Shown here: in pieces, positions 38,256-47,463 of the stretch
Position numbering within the stretch: the first letter of the stretch is position 1
Layout: the number at the start of each line of letters is the position of its first letter
Translations under genes and position numbers: made by a program
DNA from: Arcobacter nitrofigilis DSM 7299
GTDB taxonomy: Bacteria; Campylobacterota; Campylobacteria; Campylobacterales; Arcobacteraceae
Reading direction: 5' to 3'
DNA length: 64,000 bases
NCBI RefSeq assembly: GCF_000092245.1
Contig: NC_014166.1
Span: forward strand, 2,170,001 to 2,234,000
Notes under the pieces: generated by a model
What the model was told of the DNA's origin: nothing
What the model saw: only the letters and a program-made list of their open reading frames with translations
Database searches by the model: none

Positions 38256-38285
38256 AAAAATAGAAGTATTCCTACTTCTATTTTT
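38256..38285 (-). terminator. Rho-independent terminator of the TonB receptor gene
   Basis: A perfect 13-bp stem (38256-38268 with 38273-38285) encloses the tetraloop TTCC. Read on the minus strand it is followed by a T-rich tract. The right arm touches the receptor's stop codon. Confidence 0.8.
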
Positions 38286-40369
38286 TAAAATCTATATCTA
38301 GCACCTATCCCAAAAAACCTTGGGTCACCAAATGTTGCCATTGTAAATAAACTATTTGCTTCATAAGTATTAATATATTTTTCATCTGTTAAATTTTTAC
38401 CATATACATAAATATCCCAATCAGAAAATTTATATCCTACTTTAACATCAACTAAAGTATAACCATCTTCTTTAGGAAAAGTTTTATGGGCATCATCATA
38501 AAATGACATTGAACCTTGATTTCTCACATCTGTACGGGCATAAAATCCATTGGGATGATAATAAGCTACACTTAAATTTGCTGTATGACTAGGTGTAGTT
38601 TCTATTTCTTTACCACTAAAATCATTATCTCCAGCAACATAAGAATCATATTTTGTTTTTATAAAACCAAGTGCCCCACTTACTTCTATCCTATCTGTAG
38701 GAAAATATCTAAAGTCAAATTCGATACCTTCTGAATGTGCTTTATCAGCATTGTCGGTATAATAATTAGTTGTGGCACCAACCGTTTCTTGTCTATTAAT
38801 ATGAATATCTTTTATATCCATTCTAAATATTGCAGCAGTAAACATAAAATCACCTACTGACCCTTTAATACCTATTTCATAATTTGTAGATCTTTCTGGT
38901 TCAAATCTATTATCCTCTTTTTTAGAATTTCTAGCTAATACATTAAATCCTCCTGGCATATAACCTTTAGAAACAGATACATAAGGAGAAAAATTTTCAT
39001 TTATTTTATAATCTAAAGCAACTTTGGGAATAAATACATTCCAACTTCTTTTATCATTATATTCATTATTTTTAGTAGTATTTGAAAAGCCATTCAAGTC
39101 AATTTCTCTTTTGATTTTCTGATACCTACCACCAAGAGTTAATTTCAATTGTTTATTTAAAGGAATCATTGCTTGCCCAAAAATAGCTTGAGTAGTACTA
39201 TCAATAGAAGAAACAGTATTAGTCTTTCCAAAGTTAACACCATTCATTATTGTTTCACTTCCATAAGCATCTTTATTCTTTTCTTCTTTATCTAAATATA
39301 ATCCAGTAACCCAACGAATACCATCATTTTCTTTATTAGACAATCTTATTTCTTGAGAATATGTATCTGAAGAAGCATCATTAAATAAATAAGAACCATC
39401 AAGAGTAGTTCCATTTGTAAAATCAGCATCATAATTACCTTTTAAATTAGTCTTTCTATGTACAGTCACAGCATCAAATATATAGTTATCACTTTCATAT
39501 TTAATATCAATACTTTGAGAATCAATGGAATTTTTTTCAAGCATTGGTTCTTCAAAACTAGTATTTTCAGCATTCTTTCTTTTAAATTCATATAAATTGG
39601 TACTTCCTACTATTCCATAACCTTTAAATCCATAGTTTTTAATTTTTTCTTTTTTTAATACTAATTTTGTTGAAAGTTTATCTGTTGCTTTATAATATAA
39701 AGATGTTCCAAAACTCTTATCATCTTCTTTTGCTGCTTTTTTATCACCTTTATATTTATTATTAATCCATCCATCTGTTGATGTTATCTCACCATTAAGA
39801 TTGAAGAAAAGTTTATTATCAATTATTGGTGTATTTACATTAAAGGTTGTTCTTTTATAATTATTACTACCATACTCAACCCCTATATTCCCACTTGTAT
39901 AATTAGTAGGTTCTTTTGTTATGATATTTATAACACCACCTATGGCATCTTTCCCATAAAGTGTTCCTTGTGGGCCCCTTAAAACTTCTATTCTCTCAAC
40001 ATTTTCTAAAGAAGTATTAAAAGCACGCTTGGATGAAGTAGGAATTCCATCAACATAAACTACAATAGGATTATTTTCAGTAAATAAAGAAGCGTTTAAG
40101 CCTCTAAAGTTCACCTTAACTCCACGGTCAGGTATAGATGCCATATTTGGTATTTCATTTATCACATCTACAATCGTTTTAATACCTCTTTCTTCTAGCA
40201 CTTCTCCACTTATGACAGTAATACTTTGAGGAACATCTTGAATATTCTCTTCAACCTTATTTGCTGTTACAGTAATATTATCCATCTCTTGTGCAGAATC
40301 TTTACCATAAAGCGTAGTTGATGTTGATAAAGATATTACAGATAGTATTATCAATTCTCTAATTTTCAT
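38285..40369 (-). CDS. TonB-dependent outer-membrane receptor for ferric metallophore
   Basis: The 694-aa protein has a signal peptide (about 1-22), a TonB-box-like DNITVTA near 30, a plug domain (about 40-155, with VPQSITVISGEVLEERG and RGPQGTLYGKDAIGG) and a 22-strand-type barrel ending in an aromatic RYRF C-terminus. Size and plug motifs match siderophore receptors such as FyuA, but I cannot assign the ligand from sequence. Its place at the edge of the biosynthetic genes, with a Fur-like box in its promoter and GGAGG before the start, makes uptake of the cluster's own ferric product the likely role. No inner-membrane ABC importer for the complex is in the window. Confidence 0.92.
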   Translation of the reverse strand: MKIRELIILSVISLSTSTTLYGKDSAQEMDNITVTANKVEENIQDVPQSITVISGEVLEERGIKTIVDVINEIPNMASIPDRGVKVNFRGLNASLFTENNPIVVYVDGIPTSSKRAFNTSLENVERIEVLRGPQGTLYGKDAIGGVINIITKEPTNYTSGNIGVEYGSNNYKRTTFNVNTPIIDNKLFFNLNGEITSTDGWINNKYKGDKKAAKEDDKSFGTSLYYKATDKLSTKLVLKKEKIKNYGFKGYGIVGSTNLYEFKRKNAENTSFEEPMLEKNSIDSQSIDIKYESDNYIFDAVTVHRKTNLKGNYDADFTNGTTLDGSYLFNDASSDTYSQEIRLSNKENDGIRWVTGLYLDKEEKNKDAYGSETIMNGVNFGKTNTVSSIDSTTQAIFGQAMIPLNKQLKLTLGGRYQKIKREIDLNGFSNTTKNNEYNDKRSWNVFIPKVALDYKINENFSPYVSVSKGYMPGGFNVLARNSKKEDNRFEPERSTNYEIGIKGSVGDFMFTAAIFRMDIKDIHINRQETVGATTNYYTDNADKAHSEGIEFDFRYFPTDRIEVSGALGFIKTKYDSYVAGDNDFSGKEIETTPSHTANLSVAYYHPNGFYARTDVRNQGSMSFYDDAHKTFPKEDGYTLVDVKVGYKFSDWDIYVYGKNLTDEKYINTYEANSLFTMATFGDPRFFGIGARYRF

Positions 40370-40400
40370 TTTTCCTCCAATTTAATTAAATATTGGTCTA

Positions 40401-40433
40401 ATTATATTGTAAACAAAACTAATAATCATTATT
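40401..40433 (-). promoter_or_regulatory. Predicted Fur-controlled promoter of the TonB receptor
   Basis: On the minus strand TATAAT (40401-40406) is a good -10 element. A Fur-like site at 40415-40433, with core AATAATCATTATT, matches the 19-base consensus at 14 positions and overlaps the expected -35 region 17 bases upstream. A strong GGAGG ribosome site follows at 40375-40379. Confidence 0.55.
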
Positions 40434-40595
40434 AAAAATGGAATTGAAAGGATTTTTTATACCGCTAAGAGTATTTTATAAGTAAGCAAATATCTTATCA
40501 AATAAATCAAGAATAAATTACTTTTTAGTAAATTTAACATTCCATATAAAATATAATACTTTTATAATCAGATAAAATCCCTTTAGAACAAGAAA

Positions 40596-40614
40596 ATTAT
40601 TGATAATAATTCTC
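40596..40614 (+). promoter_or_regulatory. Fur-box-like site upstream of the LolA-barrel-MMPL operon
   Basis: The site contains an exact GATAAT hexamer and matches the Fur consensus at 14 of 19 positions by hand count. It lies 52 bp before the start codon at 40667. A TATTAT at 40641-40646 or TAAAAT at 40634-40639 could be the -10. The 297-bp divergent region it shares with the receptor holds no gene. Confidence 0.5.
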
Positions 40615-40666
40615 ATTTAGTGTAGCATTCATCTAAAATATATTATCTTATTAATGGAGCCATACA

Positions 40667-41431
40667 ATGATTAAAAAAATAACAATAGTATCTCTTTTTA
40701 TTTCACAAGTCTTTGCCCTCACCCCTTTTGAAATAGCAATAAATGTTAAAAAAAATTCAGATGGATATGGGAGCTCAAAAAGTGTATTAGAGATGATTTT
40801 ATTGGATCAAGCTAAAAACAAATCAAAAAGAATAATGGAATCAATCTCTTTTGAAAATAAAAATCATTATGGCATAAATGGAGATAAATCATTAATGGAA
40901 TTTAAAACACCATTAGATGTAAAAGGTACAAAATTCTTAACCCATGAAAAAATAAATAAAAATAACAACCAATGGTTATATCTACCTGTACTAAAACGTA
41001 TAAAACGTATAACTAGTAAAAATAAAAGTGGTTCTTTTATGGGAAGTGAATTTTCTTATGAAGATATATCTTCAAGGGAACCTTCAAAATATACTTATTC
41101 TACTAGCACAGAAGATACTAAGATAGGCAATATAGACGTTTATAAATATGAAAGATACCCTAAAGATAAAAATTCAGGATATTCAAAACAAATACTTTTT
41201 GTGGATAAGACTAAATTTGTAATTTTAAAAGTAGAGTTTTTTGATAAGAAAAATGAACTTCTCAAAACTGCAAAATATACTTATAGAAAAATAAAAAATA
41301 TATATAGAGTTGCCAAAATACAAATGAATAATCATCAAAATTTAAAATCTACTACCTTAACTTATGTAAAAGATGACATCAAATTAAATCTAGATGAAAA
41401 GCTTTTTTCAAAAAGATACTTAAAAGACTAA
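40667..41431 (+). CDS. LolA-like outer-membrane lipoprotein-sorting family protein
   Basis: The 254-aa protein has a signal peptide (about 1-17) and the family pattern LPVLKRIKRI...KSGSFMGSEFSYEDIS around residues 105-140, typical of periplasmic proteins with a LolA-like fold (outer membrane lipoprotein-sorting protein family). These carry hydrophobic ligands and are often encoded with MMPL-type transporters. It is the first gene of a three-gene operon and starts behind a Fur-like box. It may shuttle a lipid-like substrate between the MMPL pump and the outer membrane. Here the inferred substrate is the lipid-started metallophore, or a lipid altered during iron limitation. Confidence 0.82.
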   Translation: MIKKITIVSLFISQVFALTPFEIAINVKKNSDGYGSSKSVLEMILLDQAKNKSKRIMESISFENKNHYGINGDKSLMEFKTPLDVKGTKFLTHEKINKNNNQWLYLPVLKRIKRITSKNKSGSFMGSEFSYEDISSREPSKYTYSTSTEDTKIGNIDVYKYERYPKDKNSGYSKQILFVDKTKFVILKVEFFDKKNELLKTAKYTYRKIKNIYRVAKIQMNNHQNLKSTTLTYVKDDIKLNLDEKLFSKRYLKD

Positions 41432-41434
41432 TTT

Positions 41435-42586
41435 TTGAAAAAAATATTATTTAGTTCTTTACTTCTAGTAAATATTGTCCTAGCTAAAAATGAGATAAAA
41501 AGTTATATTGGATATGAGTATAAATCTTATTTAAAAACAAAAGGTGATACTAGAAATTATAACAGTGCCATTACCTTTCAAAATGAGTTTAAATACTCTT
41601 TTGAAGACTCATATTTATATTCAAAAATAAATATTTTAAAAGATAGCAGTGAAGGACAAAGAGATTATGTCAATATATCAGAGCTTTATTACTCTAAAGC
41701 ATTTGAAAATTTTGATTTAAATTTAGGTAAAAAAATTATATTTTTAGGAAGTTTAGAAGCTAATAATATAGTAAATATATTTAATCGTCAAAATTATCAA
41801 AAAGATTCTTTAAGCATTTATAAAAAAGGTTCAATTATGGCAAACCTGAACTATTTTTTTAATGATGATTCTACTTTAAAACTATATGTAAAAAGTTTTG
41901 AAGAAAACATAAAACTACCAAGTACAAACTCCCCTTATAGCCCTTTTAAAACAAATATATACTCAAAAAAAATAAATTTTTCAAATAAAAGAGAACAACC
42001 ATCTTTCTTAGCTGTATATTCAAAAAGTTATGATGATGAAATAATCGCAGATATAAATATGGGCTTTTTTTACGGCTATGATGAGAATATACTCTATCAA
42101 AAAACAAATAATAAAATAAACCCTTATCTTTTCCAAAGTGCAAAACTTTTTACATATGATACTTTTGTACTAAACTCCACACTTTATAAGATTGAAGCTA
42201 GTTATACAAAAGTAGAAAAAGATGGAGAATTTGATATAAAAAATTTTTATGAAATTGGTATTGGTAGCGAATATACTATAGAACAAATTTATAAAAATAA
42301 TAGCTTAGGATTAATAGCTGAATATTATAAAAGTGATAACAAAAATACAAGCTTTGATAATGATCTATTTTTAGCACTAAGATATTCATTAAATGACAAA
42401 GATTCCAGTGAATTTTTAACAGGAATTATAAAAGATACAAAAAAAAGTGATATGAGTGCATATATAAAATATAGTGGAAGATTAATTGATAATTTAAATG
42501 TATCAGCAGATATAAGATATCTAAAAAGTGACAACTATATTGGTGAGCATTTACGCTTTGGTTGTGAAATAAAGTACTACTTTTAA
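41435..42586 (+). CDS. Putative outer-membrane beta-barrel protein
   Basis: I do not recognise a named family. The 383-aa protein starts with TTG, three bases after the previous stop. The choice is supported by the signal peptide it gives (KKILFSSLLLVNIVLA) and the absence of a nearby ATG. The mature part is full of alternating hydrophobic and aromatic strands (for example IGYEYKSYLK, YSKINILK, LRFGCEIKYYF) and ends in Phe, as outer-membrane barrels do. Between a LolA-like protein and an MMPL pump, it may form the outer-membrane part of the same export route. The function is inferred from context only. Confidence 0.7.
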   Translation: MKKILFSSLLLVNIVLAKNEIKSYIGYEYKSYLKTKGDTRNYNSAITFQNEFKYSFEDSYLYSKINILKDSSEGQRDYVNISELYYSKAFENFDLNLGKKIIFLGSLEANNIVNIFNRQNYQKDSLSIYKKGSIMANLNYFFNDDSTLKLYVKSFEENIKLPSTNSPYSPFKTNIYSKKINFSNKREQPSFLAVYSKSYDDEIIADINMGFFYGYDENILYQKTNNKINPYLFQSAKLFTYDTFVLNSTLYKIEASYTKVEKDGEFDIKNFYEIGIGSEYTIEQIYKNNSLGLIAEYYKSDNKNTSFDNDLFLALRYSLNDKDSSEFLTGIIKDTKKSDMSAYIKYSGRLIDNLNVSADIRYLKSDNYIGEHLRFGCEIKYYF

Positions 42587-42607
42587 TAAAATAGGAGATA
42601 AATAAAA

Positions 42608-44905
42608 ATGAATAAAAAAGAAAAACTTGCACATAATATTATAAAATATAGATGGTCAATAGCTATTTTGATTCCTATTCTTATAATAATTATTTTTGCG
42701 TTAAATATACATAAAGCAGGAGTTGAAACAGATTGGAAAATATGGTTTGATAAAGATTCAAAAGTTATGAAAAACTTTACACACTTTAAAGAAACTTTTG
42801 GTTCAGATGATAGAATTATGATAGTATTAAGTGATAAAAATAGTATCTTTAAAAAAGATATATTAAAAAACATAAAAACTATTACAGAGAGTTTATGGCA
42901 GACAAAACTTATAGCAAGAGTTGATTCTATTACAAACTATCAATACTCTCATGTAAGTAAAGAAGATGAAGATGAGATAATTGTTGAAGACTTCATTGAT
43001 AATATTGATTCTCTAACAAAAAAAGATTTAGAAGAAAAAAAAGAAATAGCAATAAGCGATCCACAAACAAAAAACTTATTAATCTCAGCTGATGGAAAAT
43101 CTGCAATCATAATCGCAAGAATAGTTTACAAAGAAAATATAAAAGCAAATGATTATATAACTTTATATAATGCTTCAAAAAAACTTATTGAAGAAAATAA
43201 AATCAAAGGTGTTGAATACCATATAGTAGGTGTACCGGCTTTTACAGATGCTTTTATCAATGCCATTAAATCAAATTTTATAATGTTTATGCCACTTTTA
43301 TTTATTTGTATTGTCGTTCTACTTGCATTGATTTTTAGAAATATTTGGGCTGTAGTTTTACCCCTAACTATAGTTATTTTAACTATTCTTTTTATTGCTG
43401 GATTCTCTTTTGGTTTAGGATATAAACTAAATACACTAACTTCTATGTTTCCTATTTTTGTTATAGCTATAGGAATAGCTGACTCCATACATATTTTTTG
43501 GGTTTGGATACATAAAAGAAAAGAAGGTTTAAACAATGAAGAAAGTATAGTCTTTTCTATAAATAAAAACTTTACTCCTGCCTTAATCACCTCTCTTACA
43601 ACTTTTGTAGGATTTTTGTCACTAGGAGTAAGTAAAATAATTCCACTTCAAGCCTTCGGTATAGTTGTAGCTTCAGGAGCTATTATTGCATTTATATTAA
43701 GTATTTTATTTTTACCTGCCATGTTAAGCATACTAAACCCTAAGATAAAAGAACAAAAACAAAAAGTTTATAAAACACATGAACGAATAAAATCATATAC
43801 TAATTTTGTAGTAAAAAATGATAAAGCTATCATAATATCGTGTCTTATAGTTATTAGTATTTGTTTTATAGGACTAAAAGACACTACTATTGATACAGAT
43901 TTTCTAAAACAATTTTCTAAAACAACAGATATAAGAAAAAGTACTGATTTTGTGGAAAAAAATATAGGTGGAACTATCTCTATGGAAATTATAATAGATA
44001 GTAAAAAAGCTTCAGGTATAAATAAACCTGACTTTATGAAAGATGTCGAAAAATTCAAAATTGAATTTAAAAATCACTTTTCAAAAGTAAGACATATAAA
44101 TTCTATAACTGATGTAGTAAAAAAATACAATCAACTTATGAATGGAAATAAAAAAGAATTTTATAAAATACCTGATTCTAAAGAACTAATTTCCCAATAT
44201 TTACTTTTATATTCATTATCTCTTCCACAAGGAATGGGAATAAATGATATGATGGATACAAAAAACAGATACTTAAGACTAACCTCTATGAACAACCTTG
44301 CAAGTGAACAAGAAAAACTCAAAATGTATAGATGGACTGAAGACTGGTGGAAACAAAACAGTAAATATTCTGCAACCCTAGAAGGATTGACTTTAGTTAC
44401 AGCACATATGAAAATTGAGCTTACAAATACTATGATTAAATCCGTATTACTTGCACTTTTATTCGTAACCTTGATTTTTTGGTTTACATTTAAATCAAAA
44501 TTCTATATGTTAATCTCCGCCGTTCCAAATATAGCTCCACTTCTCATAGCAATGGGTATAACTGGATGGATAGGCATAAATATGGATTTAGGTATGGCTA
44601 TAGTTTTTGTAATCATTATAGGAATTGCTATTGATGATACTGTTCATTTTCTCTCAAAATATAAAGATGCCATATCAAAAGGATATACAACCCGTGATGC
44701 CATAGAAAAAGCCTTACTTTTGAGCGGAAGTGCTATAGTGATTACTACGGTTATATTAGTTACTGCATTGGGAATATTTTTATTAAGCGATTTCACTATT
44801 TATTCAAATTTTGGATTTGTAAGTAGTATTGCATTATTTTGTGCAATGATTTTGGATTTACTCCTACTTCCAGCAAGCTTAAGTTATATGAGTAAAATAA
44901 AATAA
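42608..44905 (+). CDS. MMPL/RND-superfamily exporter
   Basis: The 765-aa membrane protein has the two-fold MMPL layout: a helix near 15-35, a large periplasmic loop, a bundle of helices (about 210-375), a second loop, and a final bundle (about 600-760). The final bundle includes the conserved GIAIDDTVHFLSKY segment with the paired Asp residues expected for proton use. Relatives move lipids, hopanoids or lipopeptides; mycobacterial MmpL4 and MmpL5 export siderophores. It follows the barrel gene by 21 bp and shares the Fur-like promoter at 40596. Export of the cluster product is the most economical reading, but a lipid-transport role independent of the cluster is possible. Confidence 0.85.
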   Translation: MNKKEKLAHNIIKYRWSIAILIPILIIIIFALNIHKAGVETDWKIWFDKDSKVMKNFTHFKETFGSDDRIMIVLSDKNSIFKKDILKNIKTITESLWQTKLIARVDSITNYQYSHVSKEDEDEIIVEDFIDNIDSLTKKDLEEKKEIAISDPQTKNLLISADGKSAIIIARIVYKENIKANDYITLYNASKKLIEENKIKGVEYHIVGVPAFTDAFINAIKSNFIMFMPLLFICIVVLLALIFRNIWAVVLPLTIVILTILFIAGFSFGLGYKLNTLTSMFPIFVIAIGIADSIHIFWVWIHKRKEGLNNEESIVFSINKNFTPALITSLTTFVGFLSLGVSKIIPLQAFGIVVASGAIIAFILSILFLPAMLSILNPKIKEQKQKVYKTHERIKSYTNFVVKNDKAIIISCLIVISICFIGLKDTTIDTDFLKQFSKTTDIRKSTDFVEKNIGGTISMEIIIDSKKASGINKPDFMKDVEKFKIEFKNHFSKVRHINSITDVVKKYNQLMNGNKKEFYKIPDSKELISQYLLLYSLSLPQGMGINDMMDTKNRYLRLTSMNNLASEQEKLKMYRWTEDWWKQNSKYSATLEGLTLVTAHMKIELTNTMIKSVLLALLFVTLIFWFTFKSKFYMLISAVPNIAPLLIAMGITGWIGINMDLGMAIVFVIIIGIAIDDTVHFLSKYKDAISKGYTTRDAIEKALLLSGSAIVITTVILVTALGIFLLSDFTIYSNFGFVSSIALFCAMILDLLLLPASLSYMSKIK

Positions 44906-44925
44906 AATTTATAAATATTTTATTT
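44900..44925 (+). terminator. Weak AT-only hairpin after the MMPL gene
   Basis: AAATAAAAT (44900-44908) pairs with ATTTTATTT (44917-44925) around an 8-base loop. The stem has no G-C pairs, so it is only a weak terminator candidate for the exporter operon. Confidence 0.25.
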
Positions 44926-45047
44926 ATTAATAAGCACCTATATAAGTAAACTCTAATTCTACGATGATATAAGCACTAATTTGATAAAATACAGCTCTTA
45001 ATTAGTTTTATAATCAAAACGAAGTTTATTTAAAAGGTTTATTAATA

Positions 45048-47312
45048 ATGAGTGAGCACAAAGATTTTTTACGAGTCAAAGTTGAAGAAGACTTAAAATC
45101 AGGCAAATACGAAAAAGTAGTTACAAGATTTCCCCCTGAGCCTAATGGTTTCCCACATATAGGACATGCTAAATCTATTTGTATAAATTTTGGTATTGCA
45201 CGAGACTTTGATGGTCACTGTAACCTAAGAATGGACGATACTGATCCAACTAAAGAAGATACAAAATATGTTGATGCACTAAAAGATGCTGTAAAATGGC
45301 TAGGCTTTGAGTGGGGAGAGACTGAATATTATACTTCTGATTATTTTCCACGAATTTATGACTATGCTATTGAGCTTATCAAAATGGGTAAAGCCTATGT
45401 TGATAGCTTAAATGAAGAAGAGATAAGAGAATATAGAGGAACTGTCACACAAGCTGGGAAAAGAAGTAAATATGCCGAACGTTCTATTGAAGAAAACTTA
45501 GACCTTTTTGAAAGAATGAAAAAGGGTGAGTTTAAAGATGGGGAACATATTTTAAGAGCTAAAATTGATATGAGCGCAGCAAATATGAAAATGAGAGATC
45601 CACTTTTATACAGAATCAGACATGCCCACCACTATAGAGCTGGTGATGAATGGTATGTTTATCCTATGTATGATTTTGCCCATTGTCTATCTGATTATAT
45701 TGAAGGAGTTACTCACTCTATTTGTACACTTGAATTTGAAAACAATCGAGAGATTTATGATTGGGTACTTGATAATCTTAACTTAAAACCACCAAGACCA
45801 TACCAACATGAATTTGCAAGACTTGGTATCAATTATACAGTTATGAGTAAAAGAAAGCTTCTAGAACTAGTAGAAGGGAAATATGTAAGTGGTTGGGATG
45901 ACCCAAGAATGCCAACAATTGCTGGATATAAAAGAAGAGGATATACACCTGAGTCTATTTTAAACTTCTGTGACCAAATAGGTATTGCAAAGGCAAACTC
46001 TATGGTTGATGTATCACAACTTGAATTTTGTATTAGAGATGATTTAAATCAAAAAGTACCAAGAGTTATGTGTGTACTTGACCCAATAAAAGTAACAATT
46101 GAAAACTATGAAGGAAGTGAAAGCATTGAGGCTTCATACTACCCACATGATGTTCCTAAAGAGGGTTCTAGAAAAATACCTTTCTCAAATGAAGTTTATA
46201 TTGAAAGGGAAGATTTTAGTGAAAACCCAGTAAAAGGTTATAATAGATTAACTCCAAATCAAGCAGTAAGACTTAGACATGCATATATAATCACTTGCAA
46301 AGAAATAATAAAAGATGCAAATGGAAATATCATAGAGATAAAAGCCCAATATAATCCTAATTCTAAAAGTGGCCAAGATACAAGTGGTATCAAAGTAAAA
46401 AGTGCAATACAATGGGTTGATGCAAAAGAAGCAAAACAAATCGAAGTAAGACTTTATGATAGATTATATAAAGATGAAGCACCTGAAGGTCTAGAAGATT
46501 TAAATCCAGACTCTTTACAAATCATCAAAAATGCTCTTATAGAACCTGCTGTTATCACTGAAAAAGCAGATGAAAGATTTCAGTTTGAAAGACAAGGGTA
46601 TTTTTATGCTGACCCTATTGATTATTCAAATGAAAAACCTGTATTTAATAAAATAGTTGGACTAAAAGATTCTTGGACAAAAAAAGCAAAAACAACTGAA
46701 ACTACACCTAAACCTACACCTAAACAAGAAGTAAAAAAAGAAGTAGTACATGGTGAAGCCCAAGCTTTAAATGAAGAACAAAAAGTACTTTTTGATAAAT
46801 ACACCTCTGAATTTAAACTAAATAATGAACTTGCAAATATCTTAGCAAGAGATGAAGTTCTTTCAGCATTTTATGAAGAAGCATTATCAGAATTAAATAG
46901 CCCTATTGCACTAGCAAATATTGTGGCAAATGATGTGGCAAAAGAGTTAAAAGAGAGAGAATTAAGTGAACTAAAATTTACAGCTTCTCAAATAGCACAG
47001 CTTGTTAAAATGGTAGATGATGAAACTATCTCAAGTAAAATTGCAAAACAAGTATTTGAAGAGATGAATAAATCAGGAGCTAACCCTAAAAAAATAGTTG
47101 AAGATAAAGGGCTTGTACAAATAAGTGACCCAAGCATTATTTTACCAATTATCGATGAAATCATCGCAAAAAATCCAGACAACGTAGAAAAATACAAAGC
47201 TGGGAATACAAAACTTCTAGGATTTTTTGTAGGACAAGTTCTAAAAACTACAGGTGGAAAAGCAAATCCACAAGTGGTAAATGAATTAGTTGCTAAGCAA
47301 TTAAATTCATAA
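45048..47312 (+). CDS. glnS: Glutaminyl-tRNA synthetase with C-terminal YqeY-like domain
   Basis: The 754-aa enzyme charges tRNA-Gln with glutamine. The class I catalytic core has the HIGH motif at 37-40 and an MSKRK version of KMSKS near 267, followed by the GlnRS anticodon-binding barrel (about 340-550). A Pro/Thr/Lys-rich linker (about 558-580) leads to a YqeY/GatB-tail-like domain (about 585-754), a tRNA-binding module from the amidotransferase pathway. This fused form is known from some bacteria, including relatives of Arcobacter as I recall. It is a single-gene unit with a clear terminator downstream. A direct GlnRS means the cell need not rely only on Glu-tRNA-Gln amidation. Confidence 0.95.
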   Translation: MSEHKDFLRVKVEEDLKSGKYEKVVTRFPPEPNGFPHIGHAKSICINFGIARDFDGHCNLRMDDTDPTKEDTKYVDALKDAVKWLGFEWGETEYYTSDYFPRIYDYAIELIKMGKAYVDSLNEEEIREYRGTVTQAGKRSKYAERSIEENLDLFERMKKGEFKDGEHILRAKIDMSAANMKMRDPLLYRIRHAHHYRAGDEWYVYPMYDFAHCLSDYIEGVTHSICTLEFENNREIYDWVLDNLNLKPPRPYQHEFARLGINYTVMSKRKLLELVEGKYVSGWDDPRMPTIAGYKRRGYTPESILNFCDQIGIAKANSMVDVSQLEFCIRDDLNQKVPRVMCVLDPIKVTIENYEGSESIEASYYPHDVPKEGSRKIPFSNEVYIEREDFSENPVKGYNRLTPNQAVRLRHAYIITCKEIIKDANGNIIEIKAQYNPNSKSGQDTSGIKVKSAIQWVDAKEAKQIEVRLYDRLYKDEAPEGLEDLNPDSLQIIKNALIEPAVITEKADERFQFERQGYFYADPIDYSNEKPVFNKIVGLKDSWTKKAKTTETTPKPTPKQEVKKEVVHGEAQALNEEQKVLFDKYTSEFKLNNELANILARDEVLSAFYEEALSELNSPIALANIVANDVAKELKERELSELKFTASQIAQLVKMVDDETISSKIAKQVFEEMNKSGANPKKIVEDKGLVQISDPSIILPIIDEIIAKNPDNVEKYKAGNTKLLGFFVGQVLKTTGGKANPQVVNELVAKQLNS

Positions 47313-47315
47313 ACC

Positions 47316-47348
47316 AAATAAAAGCCAGTGAACTACTGGTTTTTATTT
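47316..47348 (+). terminator. Rho-independent terminator of glnS
   Basis: AAATAAAA-G-CCAGT (47316-47329) pairs with ACTGG-T-TTTTATTT (47335-47348) around the loop GAACT. That is 14 pairs including one G-T. The run of T in the right arm serves as the U-tract. It begins four bases after the glnS stop. Confidence 0.8.
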
Positions 47349-47422
47349 AATTTCTCATAATCAATTACTCTATGCATAAAATCTTGCAAGTTGTAATATT
47401 TTTAAATACCACTCTTTTTTAC

Positions 47423-47431
47423 TGATATAAT
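47423..47431 (+). promoter_or_regulatory. Extended -10 promoter element
   Basis: TGATATAAT has a perfect -10 hexamer preceded by TG plus one base. It lies 33 bases before the start codon at 47464, with AAAAGGA just upstream of the ATG. The -35 region is simply T- and A-rich, as is common in Campylobacterota. Confidence 0.5.
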
Positions 47432-47463
47432 AACATCGTATTAATCATATAAAAGGATAAAGA

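Noticed and set aside
43153-43590. 145-codon open frame antisense to the MMPL gene
   Set aside because: It mirrors the membrane helices of the real gene on the other strand, which readily creates long hydrophobic frames.
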